From contig CAVTHV010000037.1 in NCBI GenBank assembly GCA_963734595.1, positions 1 through 64,000 on the forward strand: a stretch of DNA of 64,000 nt, written 5' to 3'. The DNA is from CAKKQX01 sp963734595. GTDB lineage: Bacteria > Pseudomonadota > Gammaproteobacteria > Burkholderiales > SG8-41. The position numbers and the translations under genes were made by a program. Shown here piece after piece: positions 18,346 through 26,746 of the stretch. Each line of letters begins with the position of its first letter. The first letter of the stretch is position 1. The notes beneath the pieces were generated by a model, which was given only the letters and a program-made list of their open reading frames with translations, made no database searches and was not told where the DNA came from.

Positions 18346-19188
18346 ATGCTGCCCCTGCGCAAAAAATCGCTTGCCGCCCTGGCGGCCGGGACCCTTCTGG
18401 GGATGCTCGGGACCGGCAGCGGCATTGCCGCGCAAATCGACGCCGTCACCGTGACGGACCGCGATGACGGCTACAAGATCGTATTCGACGCCGTGATCGA
18501 TGCCCCGCCCTCGCGGGTCCACAAGGTGCTCGTCGACTTTGCGAACATCGGCAAGATCAACCCGGACGTCACCGACGTCAGCGTCGGAGTCGCGCCCACC
18601 GGCCGCGGCGAGCCGCGCGTGCGCAGCGTCATCGAATCCTGCGTGCTGTTCTTCTGCAGGCAACTCGTCCAGGTCGAGGATGTGACGGAGCCCGATGCCA
18701 ATACCATCCTCACCACCATCGTTCCCGGCGCGGGTGATTTCAAGAGCGGCTCGACTTTATGGCGCCTGACCGCTGAAGGTCCGTGCACCCGCACCCGTCT
18801 GCACTACGAGGCCACGCGCGTCGCCGGCTTCTGGGTTCCGCCGCTGATCGGCCCATGGGCGGTCAAGAGCAAGATGCGCGAGCAACTTGAATACAGCATC
18901 CTCGCCGTGGAACGTCTCGCGAACCCGAACGCCGGTTCGTCAGCGGCGAGCCCGCCCGCGTCCGGCCGCGGCCGGACTCTGTTGAACCGAAGCGGGACCG
19001 GGTCAGCCGAGCAGCTCGCGCAGGCGCCGGTTGACTTCGGCGCTGTGATGGCGCGCGGTCTTGCCGCTCGGCGCGAGGGCCTCGGTGTAGAAGAACTCCG
19101 GCAGCTCGTCGTCGTTCTCGGTGAAACCCGCCGCCTTGTTGAACTCCCACTCCATGCGCAGCGCCTCGCAGCCCCAGCGTCTGCATGA
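18346..19188 (+). CDS. SRPBCC-fold (START/polyketide-cyclase-like) exported protein; 3' end uncertain
   Basis: Start ATG at 18346, then a signal-like segment (AALAAGTLLGMLGTGSGIAA) and an SRPBCC domain (VFDAVIDAPPSRVHKVLVDF, INPDVTDVSVG, LWRLTAEGPCTRTRLHYEAT, WAVKSKMREQLEYS) of the lipid/polyketide-binding type. The domain ends near 18925. The open frame runs on to 19188 over the end of the oppositely oriented oxidoreductase (19003), and that tail looks non-biological. An indel hiding a stop around 18930-19000 is likely. Ligand unknown. Confidence 0.7.
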   Translation: MLPLRKKSLAALAAGTLLGMLGTGSGIAAQIDAVTVTDRDDGYKIVFDAVIDAPPSRVHKVLVDFANIGKINPDVTDVSVGVAPTGRGEPRVRSVIESCVLFFCRQLVQVEDVTEPDANTILTTIVPGAGDFKSGSTLWRLTAEGPCTRTRLHYEATRVAGFWVPPLIGPWAVKSKMREQLEYSILAVERLANPNAGSSAASPPASGRGRTLLNRSGTGSAEQLAQAPVDFGAVMARGLAARREGLGVEELRQLVVVLGETRRLVELPLHAQRLAAPASA

Positions 19189-20716
19189 AGGACGGATCGA
19201 GGTTGGTGCCGTGCGCGTCGTTGAGCGCGGTGACGATGAGCTCGGCGCTGACGTTGGTCACCGAGCGCCCGAAGATGCACAGGCCCAGCGAATCGGCCGC
19301 GGCGCACGCGGTCTGGATGCCGAGGCTCGCCGCCACCAGTTCCTCGGTCGTCTTGTCCTTGCAGTCGAAGACCGGCAGGTTGCCCGCGGTGTGATCGGCG
19401 CCCTGCGCCGTGATCATCATGGAAATGCCGGTCACCTCGATCACGCGCGGGTCGTAGGCGCTGATGCTCTGCTTCTTGATCACGGGAACGCGGGCGACCT
19501 TGTAATGCGCGCCGACGCGCGCGGCGCCCTGCGCGAGCAGGCGGCCGCGCTCGTTGCCCCGGCGCATGTCCTCCAGCGCCTGCAGCATGAACTCGACGTC
19601 GCCGAACGCGCCCAGGCCCGCTTCCATCAGCACGCCCAGCGTGGCGCCGACCTCGATGGTATCGACGCCGAGATCGTTGGCGACGGCGTTCACCCGCGCC
19701 ACGTCGTCCGGGTGCGTCGAGGCCGCAGTTGCTGCCCATCAGGCCGAGGGTCTCGTATTCCAGCGGCGACACGAGCTCCTTGCCGTTCTCGTCGACGTAG
19801 ACGTTGCTGCATTCGATCATGCAGCCCGGCATGCAGGCGTGCGAGATCTGCCCGCCGCGGCTCAGAGTTCAGCTCGCGGATGTAGTCGCCGCCCAGCTTG
19901 AGCGGGCCTTCGGACGCCTCGACCAGGCGGCCGGCGCTGAAGTTGCGCACCGGCAGCCCGCCGATGCGGTTCGTGATGTCGCCCATCATCGCCGTGCCGA
20001 TGCGCTTGAAGATGTCGATCGCCGGCTCCTTGCCGAGCCGCGCGCCGTATTCGCGGATCGCGCCCATGACTTTCTTGCGGTCATGGAAGGTCGGCATCTT
20101 GTGCACGTCGACGACGATGGCCTTGACCTTCTTGCTGCCCATGACGGCGCCGACGCCGCCGCGCGCGGCGAGGCGCGACGGCCGCCCGTCGGTGTCGGCG
20201 AAGGCGATGCCCGCCATCAGGCCGAGATATTCGCCGACCGGGCCGCACAGCGCGAAGCTGATCTTCTTGCCGTATTTCTCGAACAGCAGCGCCGCGGCCT
20301 CGTTGTTGCCCTTGCCCATGTAGGGCTGCGGCGCTGTCGTAGGTGATCGCGCCTTCCTTGGTGATGCGGATGACGACCCAGTCGTCCGATGCGCCATAGA
20401 GCGTGAGCCCGGCGGTCTCGAGCTGGCCGAGCGCAAAGCCGAAGGTGCCGCCCGAATTGGCCTCCTTGATGCCGCCGGTCAGCGGGCTCTTGCAGCCGAC
20501 GCTGAGCCGGTTGGCGTTGGAGAAGTTGGTGCCCGCGAACGGCCCGGCGGAGAAGATCAGCGGATTGTCCGGGGACAGCGGATCGACCTTCGCCACGCCG
20601 CGCTCGAGCAGGGTCTTGGCGATGAAGTGCCGGCCGGCGCGGATGATCGCCTCGCCGTGCAATTCCTCCGTCCTGACCGAGCGGTCCCCGAGATTGATGT
20701 GCAGGTACTTGCGCAT
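19003..20716 (-). pseudogene. Aldehyde:ferredoxin oxidoreductase family (tungsten/molybdopterin), at least four frameshifts
   Basis: Pieces in all three frames together give one AOR protein. MRKYLHINLGDRSVRTEELH starts it, with PLIFSAGPFAGTNFSNANRL and the pterin-binding region GGIKEANSGGTFGFAL. After a shift near 20335 come YMGKGNNEAAALLFEKYGK and RGGVGAVMGSKKVKAIVV. After one near 19862 comes ACMPGCMIECSN (cluster Cys), and after one near 19730 VNAVANDLGVDTIEVG. After one near 19165 the end is WEFNKAAGFTENDDELPEFF to RLRELLG, stop at 19003-19005. The enzyme would oxidise aldehydes to acids with ferredoxin. A probable electron-transfer partner lies at 17232-18263. Confidence 0.85.
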
Positions 20717-20889
20717 GTCGACGTCACCCCGCAGATAAAAAACAGTTTCCGATGCCGCGATATTTTACCCGTTTTGCCTCTGCCCCGCGCCGGCCGGTTC
20801 GCATTGTCCGGGCTGAGAAATGGATACGGCCCCATTGCCCATCGCATTTTGCGTAAAATCGGCGTCATTACAGGATCCGGAATACCGTC

Positions 20890-21998
20890 ATGGCACTCAA
20901 ACGTCCCAAAGGTCCCGCCGGCACGCTGGTCGTGCTCGAGCACACTTCGAAGATACTCAAGGACAATCCGCTCGGCGATCCGCACGTGCGCAAGGTCGCG
21001 GTCTGGCTGCCGCCGCAGTACGACGACAGCCCGGGCAAGCGCCGCTTTCCGGTGTTCTACGATCTCGTCGGCTTCACCGGCTCCGGACTTTCGCACACGG
21101 CCTGGAAGCCGTTCGGCGACAACGTCCCGGAGCGCGCGGCGCGCCTGATCCACGAACAGAAGATGGGCCCGGCGATCATCGTCTTTCCGGACTGCTTCAC
21201 GGCGCTCGGCGGCAACCAGTACGTGAATTCGCCGGCGATCGGCAACTATGCCGACTATCTCACGCGCGAGATCATTCCCTTCGTCGACCGCGAGTTCCGC
21301 ACGCTCGCGAGCCGCGAACATCGCGGCTGCTTCGGCAAGTCCTCCGGCGGCTACGGCGCGATCATCCACGCCATGAAGTACCCGAAATACTGGGGCGCGA
21401 TCGCCGATCATTCCGGCGACGCGTATTTCGATTTCGTCTACTGGCACGACTGGCCGAATACGCTGAACGAGCTCGCCAAACATCGCGAGCCGAAGCGCAA
21501 GGCCGGCGCTTACAACGCGCTCCGCGAGTCGGGCCGCAAGGGCCTCGCCGAAGGGCTGGACGACGGGCGCATCAGGCGCTTTCTCGCGCACGTGTGGAAA
21601 AAGGAAAAGCTCTCGTCCGCCGAAGGCCACTGCATCATGAATCTGTGCATGGCCGCCACCTACGACCCGGACCCGAAAGCGCCGCTCGGCTTTCGCGTGC
21701 CGTTCAACCTCGAATCGGGCGAGCTGATCGAGCGCCGCTGGAAGCAAATGGCGCGAGCACGACCCGATCAATCTCGTCGCGAAATACCGCGACAATCTCG
21801 AAGTCGATGCGCGGCATCTACATCGAGTGCGGCTGGCGCGACCAGTACCACATCCATTACGGCACGCGCATCCTGTCGAAGCGCCTCGCCGCCGCCGGCA
21901 TTCGTCACACCTACGAGGAATTCGACGACAACCACTCCGATGTCGATTACCGGATGGACGTCAGCCTGCCGTTTCTCTACCGGGCATTGAAACCCTGA
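20890..21998 (+). pseudogene. Esterase (esterase D / Fes-like alpha/beta hydrolase), two frameshifts near 3' end
   Basis: Starts MALKRPKGPAG. KVAVWLPPQYDDS, AIIVFPDCFTALGG, then the nucleophile elbow GKSSGGYGA (Ser) mark a putative-esterase (PF00756) fold. After RRWKQ (about 21748) the frame changes to EHDPINLVAKYRDNLE. Near 21800 it changes again to SMRGIYIECGWRDQYHIHYG and FDDNHSDVDYRM, with the catalytic His region, ending at 21998. Repaired length is about 369 residues. Substrate unknown; it stands alone. Confidence 0.82.
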
Positions 21999-22088
21999 AC
22001 GCGGGCCGCGCGGCGCGGGTTTCCGGTGGTTCCGCGCCGGCCGTGAAAGCGGGTTCGCGCCCCCGGCAGCAGGCGCCGGATATCGTCG

Positions 22089-22102
22089 TAGTGCGTTGTT
22101 TT
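22089..22102 (-). repeat. Dispersed 14-base motif, copy 3 (AAAACAACGCACTA)
   Basis: Minus-strand reading differs from the consensus AAAACAACGSATTA at one position. It lies in the 270-base spacer between the esterase and the wHTH gene, next to an A/T-rich stretch, as the other copies do. The rest of that spacer shows nothing that I can name. Confidence 0.45.
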
Positions 22103-22268
22103 TATTGAATTAATTGTTGATTCCGGACGCGCTTGTGACTGCGCCATCGCCCCCGGCGGGGGTATCGCGGCCATGGGCTAAGACGTTGAATTGCTGTATC
22201 ATTCGCCCTCTTACGCGACGGCGGCCACGCCCGAGCTCACACGACTGTTGCAGCGAGATCCATTCGAT

Positions 22269-22514
22269 ATGCAAGCAATCCTCGACTACCTGAAGAACAG
22301 CGGCGAACGGCTCGACTCCGAGATCGCCGCGGCAACCGGCCTTTCGCTCGCGAACGTGCGCCAGCGCGTGACCGATCTGCACGCGCGCGGCGCGATCATG
22401 ATGTGCCGCTCGATCCGCTACCAGGACGGCAAGGAGATCGATGCGATCGTCTGCCGCATCTCGGGATACATTCCGCCCGCGGCCCCCGGCAGGAAATCCA
22501 AAGCGAAAGTCTAG
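22269..22514 (+). CDS. Small winged-helix DNA-binding protein
   Basis: An 81-residue protein. SGERLDSEIAAATGLSLANV is a helix-turn-helix, followed by the wing ARGAIMMCRSIRYQDGKEID. It resembles ArsR/MarR-like or FaeA-like small regulators, but without metal or ligand residues that I recognise. The start at 22269 is chosen because it begins just before the first helix; an upstream in-frame ATG at 22191 is possible. It converges on the CMD selenoprotein candidate. Confidence 0.65.
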   Translation: MQAILDYLKNSGERLDSEIAAATGLSLANVRQRVTDLHARGAIMMCRSIRYQDGKEIDAIVCRISGYIPPAAPGRKSKAKV

Positions 22515-22521
22515 CGGGACG

Positions 22522-22542
22522 GGCGCAGCGGTCCTGCGCCCT
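22522..22542 (+). terminator. GC-rich hairpin after the winged-helix gene
   Basis: Perfect eight-base-pair stem GGGCGCAG / CTGCGCCC with a five-base loop, eight bases after the stop codon. No T-run follows, so it is at best a weak terminator or mRNA stabiliser. Confidence 0.4.
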
Positions 22543-22630
22543 CTGCGCAGCATGGATGGCAGGCGAACCGGGGCTTCTCTATGAGTAAGGCTGACAGGGC
22601 CGGCGCGATTTTTCGATGCCCTGCGCTGCC

Positions 22631-23248
22631 CTACTTAGCCGCGGGCGCGAGTTCTTTCGCCTCTTCCTCTTTCTTGCGCCTGTCCATTTCGGCGGCGAGT
22701 TCGCCGTGGGCAGTGTGCAGCGTCAGAAGCCAGCGCTGCCCCCCGGACATGAAGCCGATGTAATGGCCGAGCTCGACGAGCTCGGGCTCGGTGAACTCGG
22801 CATGCAGTTGCGCCCACATCGCGTCATCGGCGTGGGTCGGGTTGCGCATGATGGCGTCGCAGTAGCGTAGCGCAAGCTTCTCGCGCGGCGTGAACTGGTC
22901 CGATTGCAGAAACGACTGCTGCTCGTCGAGCAGCGACATCCGGTGGCCCTGAACCCGCACAAACTGTGCGGTATTCATTTCCCCTCAGTAATGGCAGTCG
23001 GTGCTGAACATCGGCCCCCACGAGGTCGCGATCCGCGCGCGCATTAGCTCGCGCAGCTCGGGCTCGAGCACCCCCTCGTCGCGCATGGTGCGGATCAGCG
23101 TCGTGAACGAGCGCATGACCACTTTGTTATGCGCGCGGATCGCCTGGTTTTCGGGACCCGGTTTCCCTGTGTTGATCGCGTCCGTCAACCATTCCCTCAT
23201 TTCGGGATCGTCGATGTCCTGCGGGTGCTTGTAGCTGATGCGCGCCAT
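22631..23248 (-). CDS. AhpD/CMD-family protein with in-frame TGA at CxxC position: candidate selenoprotein (CHYU)
   Basis: The ATG at 23248 follows TAGGAGCGAACATC. The first 87 codons (MARISYKHPQDIDDPEMREW, then VMRSFTTLIRTMRDEG and ELRELMRARIATSWG) end at CHY, then TGA (22985-22987). The same frame continues without a break as GEMNTAQFVRVQGH, TPREKLALRYCDAIM and EFTEPELVELGHYIGFMSGG to 22631. Together these make a normal 205-residue CMD/AhpD-like protein. In relatives the TGA position is the second Cys of the catalytic CxxC, so read-through as selenocysteine gives CHYU. A hairpin fitting the bacterial SECIS form follows the TGA. A Cys-to-stop point error is the alternative. The product would be a thiol or selenol peroxidase/disulphide reductase-like enzyme. 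Confidence 0.72.
22955..22971 (-). promoter_or_regulatory. SECIS-like hairpin downstream of TGA codon
   Basis: In the mRNA, CCGCACA pairs perfectly with UGUGCGG (seven base pairs) around the three-base loop GUU. The loop starts about 20 bases after the UGA, and a weaker three-pair extension (GAA/UUC) lies below. As I recall, bacterial SECIS elements show an apical loop 16-37 bases after UGA with a G in its first two positions; this one fits. SelB binding is not proven. Confidence 0.55.
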
Positions 23249-23296
23249 GATGTTCGCTCCTATCGTTGGCCGATGCGGGCCGGCTAAGAATCATCC

Positions 23297-23324
23297 TTGA
23301 CAAGGGTCAGCCATAGTATATACG
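23297..23324 (+). promoter_or_regulatory. Candidate sigma-70 promoter with GTATATAC palindrome for the Bug/GntR genes
   Basis: A perfect TTGACA (23297-23302), a 16-base spacer and TATACG (23319-23324). An eight-base palindrome, GTATATAC (23316-23323), overlaps the -10 and could be the operator of the GntR protein encoded downstream. The region to 23360 is strikingly A/T-rich for this genome. Confidence 0.45.
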
Positions 23325-23460
23325 ATACATGACGATTGGCAATAATATATATATTTTGTACTCACTGGCGGAATGCTCTGTCTACGCAGCCAGAAGCACC
23401 CGTCGTTGCATCCACTCGCAACCTTTGCCGCCCCCCACCTAGCATCCTTTGGAGGTTCTG

Positions 23461-24459
23461 ATGAAGCGCCCGATGTTCCATCGTCACGCCGTCCTCGCCG
23501 GACTCGCCCTGATCATTGCGAGCCTTGCTGCCGTTGCGGGCGCGGCTCAACAACCGTCCGCCCGCTATCCCGTCAAGCCAATACGCGCGATCATCGCGCA
23601 GGAAGCCGGCAGTTCCATCGACACCAACATCCGCGTGATTGCCCCGCTGCTGGGTGAGGCACTCGGGCAACTGTTGATAGTCGACAACCGGCCCGGGGCC
23701 GGCGGCACGCTCGGCATGACGATTGGCGCTGCCGCCGCGCCCGACGGCTATACGCTGGTCGGCGTCGGCAGCCCGCAGATGATCGCGCCCTTCGTGTTCA
23801 AGAAGCTGAAATACGACGTCTCCCGGGATTTCGTGCCGATCGCGCGCTATGTCGTCTCGCAGAACGTTTTCGTTGTCGCGCCGAATTTCCCGGCGACCAA
23901 CGTGAAAGGATTTGTCGATCTGCTCAGGACGAAGCGCGGCCAGCTCAACATGTCGACGGCCGGCCCGGGCTCGGCGAGCCACCTCGCCGGCGTCTACTTC
24001 AACTCGCTGACCGGCATCGAGGCCGCGACCGTTCACTATAAGGGCGGCGGCGCGGCGGTGATTGCCATCGTTTCCGGCGAATCGCAGTACCTGATCACGC
24101 CGATGCCGGCAGTGCTCGCGCAGATCCGCGCTGGACGCCTCAAGCCGCTGGGCGTGGGCGGCGAGAGCCGCGCGCCGCAGTTGCCGCAGGTACCCACGAT
24201 CGCGGAAGCGGGGGTCGCCGGGTACCGCAGCGTCGGGTGGACCGGCCTCCTGATGCCGAGAGGTGTGCCACCGCAATACGCGGCATTGGTGGCCGCCAAG
24301 CTCAGAGACGTCATGGCGATGCCCGCGGTGCGCGAGCAAATACTCAATGCCGGGGGCGAGCCCGGGTACCTCGCGGGCGCGGAGTTCGGACAATTCATGC
24401 GCGACGAAATGGAACGCTTCGGCCGCGTCGCCAAGGCCGCCGGCCTGAAGCTTGACTGA
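23461..24459 (+). CDS. Bug/TctC-type tripartite tricarboxylate receptor
   Basis: Intact 332-residue Bug-family protein. TTGGAGGTTCTG precedes the ATG at 23461; a start four codons upstream is less likely. The signal peptide (LALIIASLAAVAGAAQQ) is followed by KPIRAIIAQEAGSSIDTNIR, DNRPGAGGTLGMTIG, VHYKGGGAAVIAIVSGE and QVPTIAEAGVAGYRSVGWTG. It is divergent from the CMD selenoprotein candidate and followed by a GntR regulator. Substrate unknown. Confidence 0.92.
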   Translation: MKRPMFHRHAVLAGLALIIASLAAVAGAAQQPSARYPVKPIRAIIAQEAGSSIDTNIRVIAPLLGEALGQLLIVDNRPGAGGTLGMTIGAAAAPDGYTLVGVGSPQMIAPFVFKKLKYDVSRDFVPIARYVVSQNVFVVAPNFPATNVKGFVDLLRTKRGQLNMSTAGPGSASHLAGVYFNSLTGIEAATVHYKGGGAAVIAIVSGESQYLITPMPAVLAQIRAGRLKPLGVGGESRAPQLPQVPTIAEAGVAGYRSVGWTGLLMPRGVPPQYAALVAAKLRDVMAMPAVREQILNAGGEPGYLAGAEFGQFMRDEMERFGRVAKAAGLKLD

Positions 24460-24520
24460 GCGCCGTCGCACCCGGTGGCAAAATCGCCGCGCAAGGCTTA
24501 GGATCGCGTTCAGCAGAGGA

Positions 24521-24628
24521 GTGCCGACCATAAAGACCCGCCTTACCGAAGTATTTGCCCGCCGACCGCGCGCCGCAGCGCTGGTCTTCGCGATCGCCGC
24601 CCCGGCGTTGCCCGCGGCTGCATGGTGA
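24521..24628 (+). other. Signal-peptide-only short ORF before GntR gene
   Basis: A 35-codon frame from GTG at 24521 to TGA at 24626-24628. It encodes KTRLTEVFARRPRAAALVFA followed by IAAPALPAAAW, which looks exactly like an export signal with nothing after it. It ends three bases before the GntR start codon, which lacks a good ribosome site. It may be a gene remnant, an indel-truncated gene or a coupling leader. Confidence 0.3.
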
Positions 24629-24631
24629 AAG

Positions 24632-25438
24632 ATGCCCGTCGTTCGCGACCATCGCAGGAACCGGGGCGGGAAGTCCGCGCCAGATGCAGGCGCAGCTGAC
24701 CCGGGCAGCGCGCCGACCACCCTCGCCAGCACGGTCTACGATCGGCTGCGCCATGACATCCTGGCGGGAGAACTCGCGCCCGGCCACAAACTGGGCATCG
24801 AGTTCCTGAACAGGCGCTACCGCACCGGCCAGATTCCCCTGCGCGAGGCCCTTAACCGGCTGTCATCAGACGGTCTGGTCGAGCGGCGCGACCAGCGTGG
24901 CTTTCTGGTCGCGGCGGTCAGCGCGGAAGACCTGAGGGAGCTCACAAAAGCGCGCTGCCTTGTCGAAGGCATGGCGCTGCGGGAATCGGTCGCCGCGCGC
25001 ACCGCGGCGTGGGAGGAAGGCATTGTGCTCGCCTATCACCGCCTGTCGCGCGCGCCGCGCTCGCTCGCGCGAAACGAGTACCGGGCGAATCCGGCATGGG
25101 AGGCACTGCACCGCGAGTTTCACCGCAGCCTGATCGCCGCCTGCGGCTCGCGCTGGCTGCTCAATTTCTGCATGCAGCTGGCGGACCAGTCGTACCGCTA
25201 CCGCCAGATCGCGTTCAAGCGCGCGTTCCCACTGCGCGACACCGCCCACGGACACCGCGCCATCATGGAGGCCGCGATCGACGGAGATGCGGACAAGGCG
25301 GTACGGTTGCTGCAGGCGCATCTGCAGTTCACTGCCGATCAGGTACTCCGCAACGACAGCGTGCTCGGCGACGCATCTCCGGAAGTCACCCGCCGGCCCA
25401 AGAAAGCCCCGGTCCGCAAACCCGCGCGCCGCGGGTGA
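24632..25438 (+). CDS. GntR-family transcriptional regulator (FCD/VanR-type ligand domain)
   Basis: A 268-residue regulator. The winged helix-turn-helix (VYDRLRHDILAGELAPGHKL, IPLREALNRLSSDGLVERRD, RGFLVAAVS) is followed by an all-helical FCD domain with metal-ligand-like WEALHREFHRSLIAACGSRW and DTAHGHRAIMEAAIDGDADK, then a basic tail KKAPVRKPARRG. FCD regulators respond to carboxylic acids. Its place after a Bug receptor suggests that it controls that gene and the divergent CMD gene. Confidence 0.88.
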   Translation: MPVVRDHRRNRGGKSAPDAGAADPGSAPTTLASTVYDRLRHDILAGELAPGHKLGIEFLNRRYRTGQIPLREALNRLSSDGLVERRDQRGFLVAAVSAEDLRELTKARCLVEGMALRESVAARTAAWEEGIVLAYHRLSRAPRSLARNEYRANPAWEALHREFHRSLIAACGSRWLLNFCMQLADQSYRYRQIAFKRAFPLRDTAHGHRAIMEAAIDGDADKAVRLLQAHLQFTADQVLRNDSVLGDASPEVTRRPKKAPVRKPARRG

Positions 25439-25611
25439 CAGGCCGCCGCATGCCTGTCCGGCCGGCGAATACTTCGCCCGCACAGCCATCGCGGATGACA
25501 GTCCAGGCGCGCAAGGTCGGTTCCACAATGCTGAACCAAACGGGGCCGTACTGAATAAATTGCCTGGCGCGCGGCTGGGCCATCCTTGGCGCAATCACAA
25601 TAAAATAAATT

Positions 25612-25625
25612 AAAACAATGCATTA
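25612..25625 (+). repeat. Dispersed 14-base motif, copy 4 (AAAACAATGCATTA)
   Basis: One mismatch from AAAACAACGCATTA. It is preceded by AATAAAATAAATTA, as in copies 1 and 2, and lies in the 256-base spacer between the GntR and GST genes. Nothing else recognisable lies in that spacer. Confidence 0.5.
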
Positions 25626-25694
25626 CCTTGCTCCGCCCGAAGACCGAATCCTCGCGTAGAATCCCGTTTCCATCTGACTGAGGAGAACAACAAC

Positions 25695-26301
25695 ATGCTG
25701 CGTATCTACGGCTCCGCCAAATCCCGCGCTCTGCGCACACTGTGGATGGTGGGCGAACTCGGAATTCCCTACGAGCACAAGGACTGGCTGCCGCGCGCGC
25801 CGGAAACCAAGACCCCGGAATACCACGCGCTCAATCCCAACGACCGCGTGCCGACGATAGACGACGACGGTTTCATTCTGTCGGAATCGATGGCGATCAA
25901 TCTCTATCTCGCGAAGAAGCACAAGAGCCCGCTCTATCCCGCCGACCCGAAGAACGAGGCGCTCGCGCTGCAGTGGAGCCTGTGGGAAACCGACCGTCTC
26001 GACCGCCAGATCGTCACCTACTGCCGGCACACGAAGGATCTTCCGGCAGCCGAGCGCAAACCGGAGGTCGCCGACGCGGCGTGGAAGGAAATCGCGCCGG
26101 CGTTCGATGCGCTGGAAGCCGCGCTCGACGAAATCCGAGTGGCTCGCCGGCCCGGCGTTTTCGGTGGCCGATCTCAACGTTGCCGCCGCACTCTACCGCG
26201 CGCTGACGCTCGACCTCGCGAAATGGCCGCACGTCAAAGCGTGGTTCACGCGCTGCTGGGAACGCCCGGCTGCGAAGAAGGCGCGCGCGATGCGCGAGTA
26301 A
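25695..26301 (+). pseudogene. Glutathione S-transferase family protein (one frameshift)
   Basis: The N-terminal thioredoxin-like domain starts MLRIYGSAKSRALRTLWMVG, with NDRVPTIDDDGFILSESMAI (cis-Pro and Glu-Ser glutathione-binding motif). The helical C-terminal domain begins at YPADPKNEALALQWSLWETD. Near 26138 the frame shifts to EWLAGPAFSVADLNVAAALY (the ADL helix motif) and ends WERPAAKKARAMRE at 26301. One base repairs it to about 201 residues. It probably conjugates or reduces electrophiles with glutathione. Confidence 0.85.
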
Positions 26302-26309
26302 CGGGGACC

Positions 26310-26372
26310 CGTCTCAAAAGCGGAGACACGAAGGACACGGAGGACACGAAGGAGACGCAAAGGAAAACAAGG
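26310..26372 (+). repeat. Nine-base-period array (CACGAAGGA units)
   Basis: Directly after the GST stop: AGCGGAGACACGAAGGACAC and onward, repeating in nine-base units CACGAAGGA, CACGGAGGA, CACGAAGGA, GACGCAAAG. It is the reverse complement type of 2549-2600 and 12144-12190. The remaining spacer to 26645 shows a weak opposite-orientation copy near 26484-26560 and no gene. Confidence 0.65.
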
Positions 26373-26645
26373 CTCAATGCCGGGATCAATGCGACTGGGA
26401 AACTACCAGTTGGTTGTTGAGGGTTACCTAAGGGGCTTCGTGAATATCTCGCAGATTTAGGTAGTCTGAAAATTGTTTCGTCGTTTTCGCTGGCTTTTCC
26501 TTCGTGTACCCTGCGTCCAGGGGGTATTGAAATGCATCTTTCTGCGTCTATGCTTTTCCAGCGCAGGCGCACCAATCGGGTGGCGGCAAGGCAAGCGCGA
26601 TCTGCAGTCCGGAAAACCCTGGGCCGTCGATTCGTGGTGTTATGC

Positions 26646-26703
26646 CAACGGCGAACGGCCGGCAATCGTTCCGCTCGATGAACGGAAACGCGGCTGGGAG
26701 CCG
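26646..26703 (+). repeat. 58-base imperfect palindrome, copy 1
   Basis: GAACGGCCGGCAAT starts it, CGTTCCG and CGGAAACG form the inner arms, and GCGGCTGGGAGCCG ends it. The same element, about 75 percent alike, occurs at 36037-36094. Both copies lie just downstream of a gene's stop codon (here the emrB-like gene on the minus strand). Confidence 0.6.
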
Positions 26704-26746
26704 CACGAAACGTAATCGCCGGCCGCTCCAGGGGCCGCCAGGTTCA

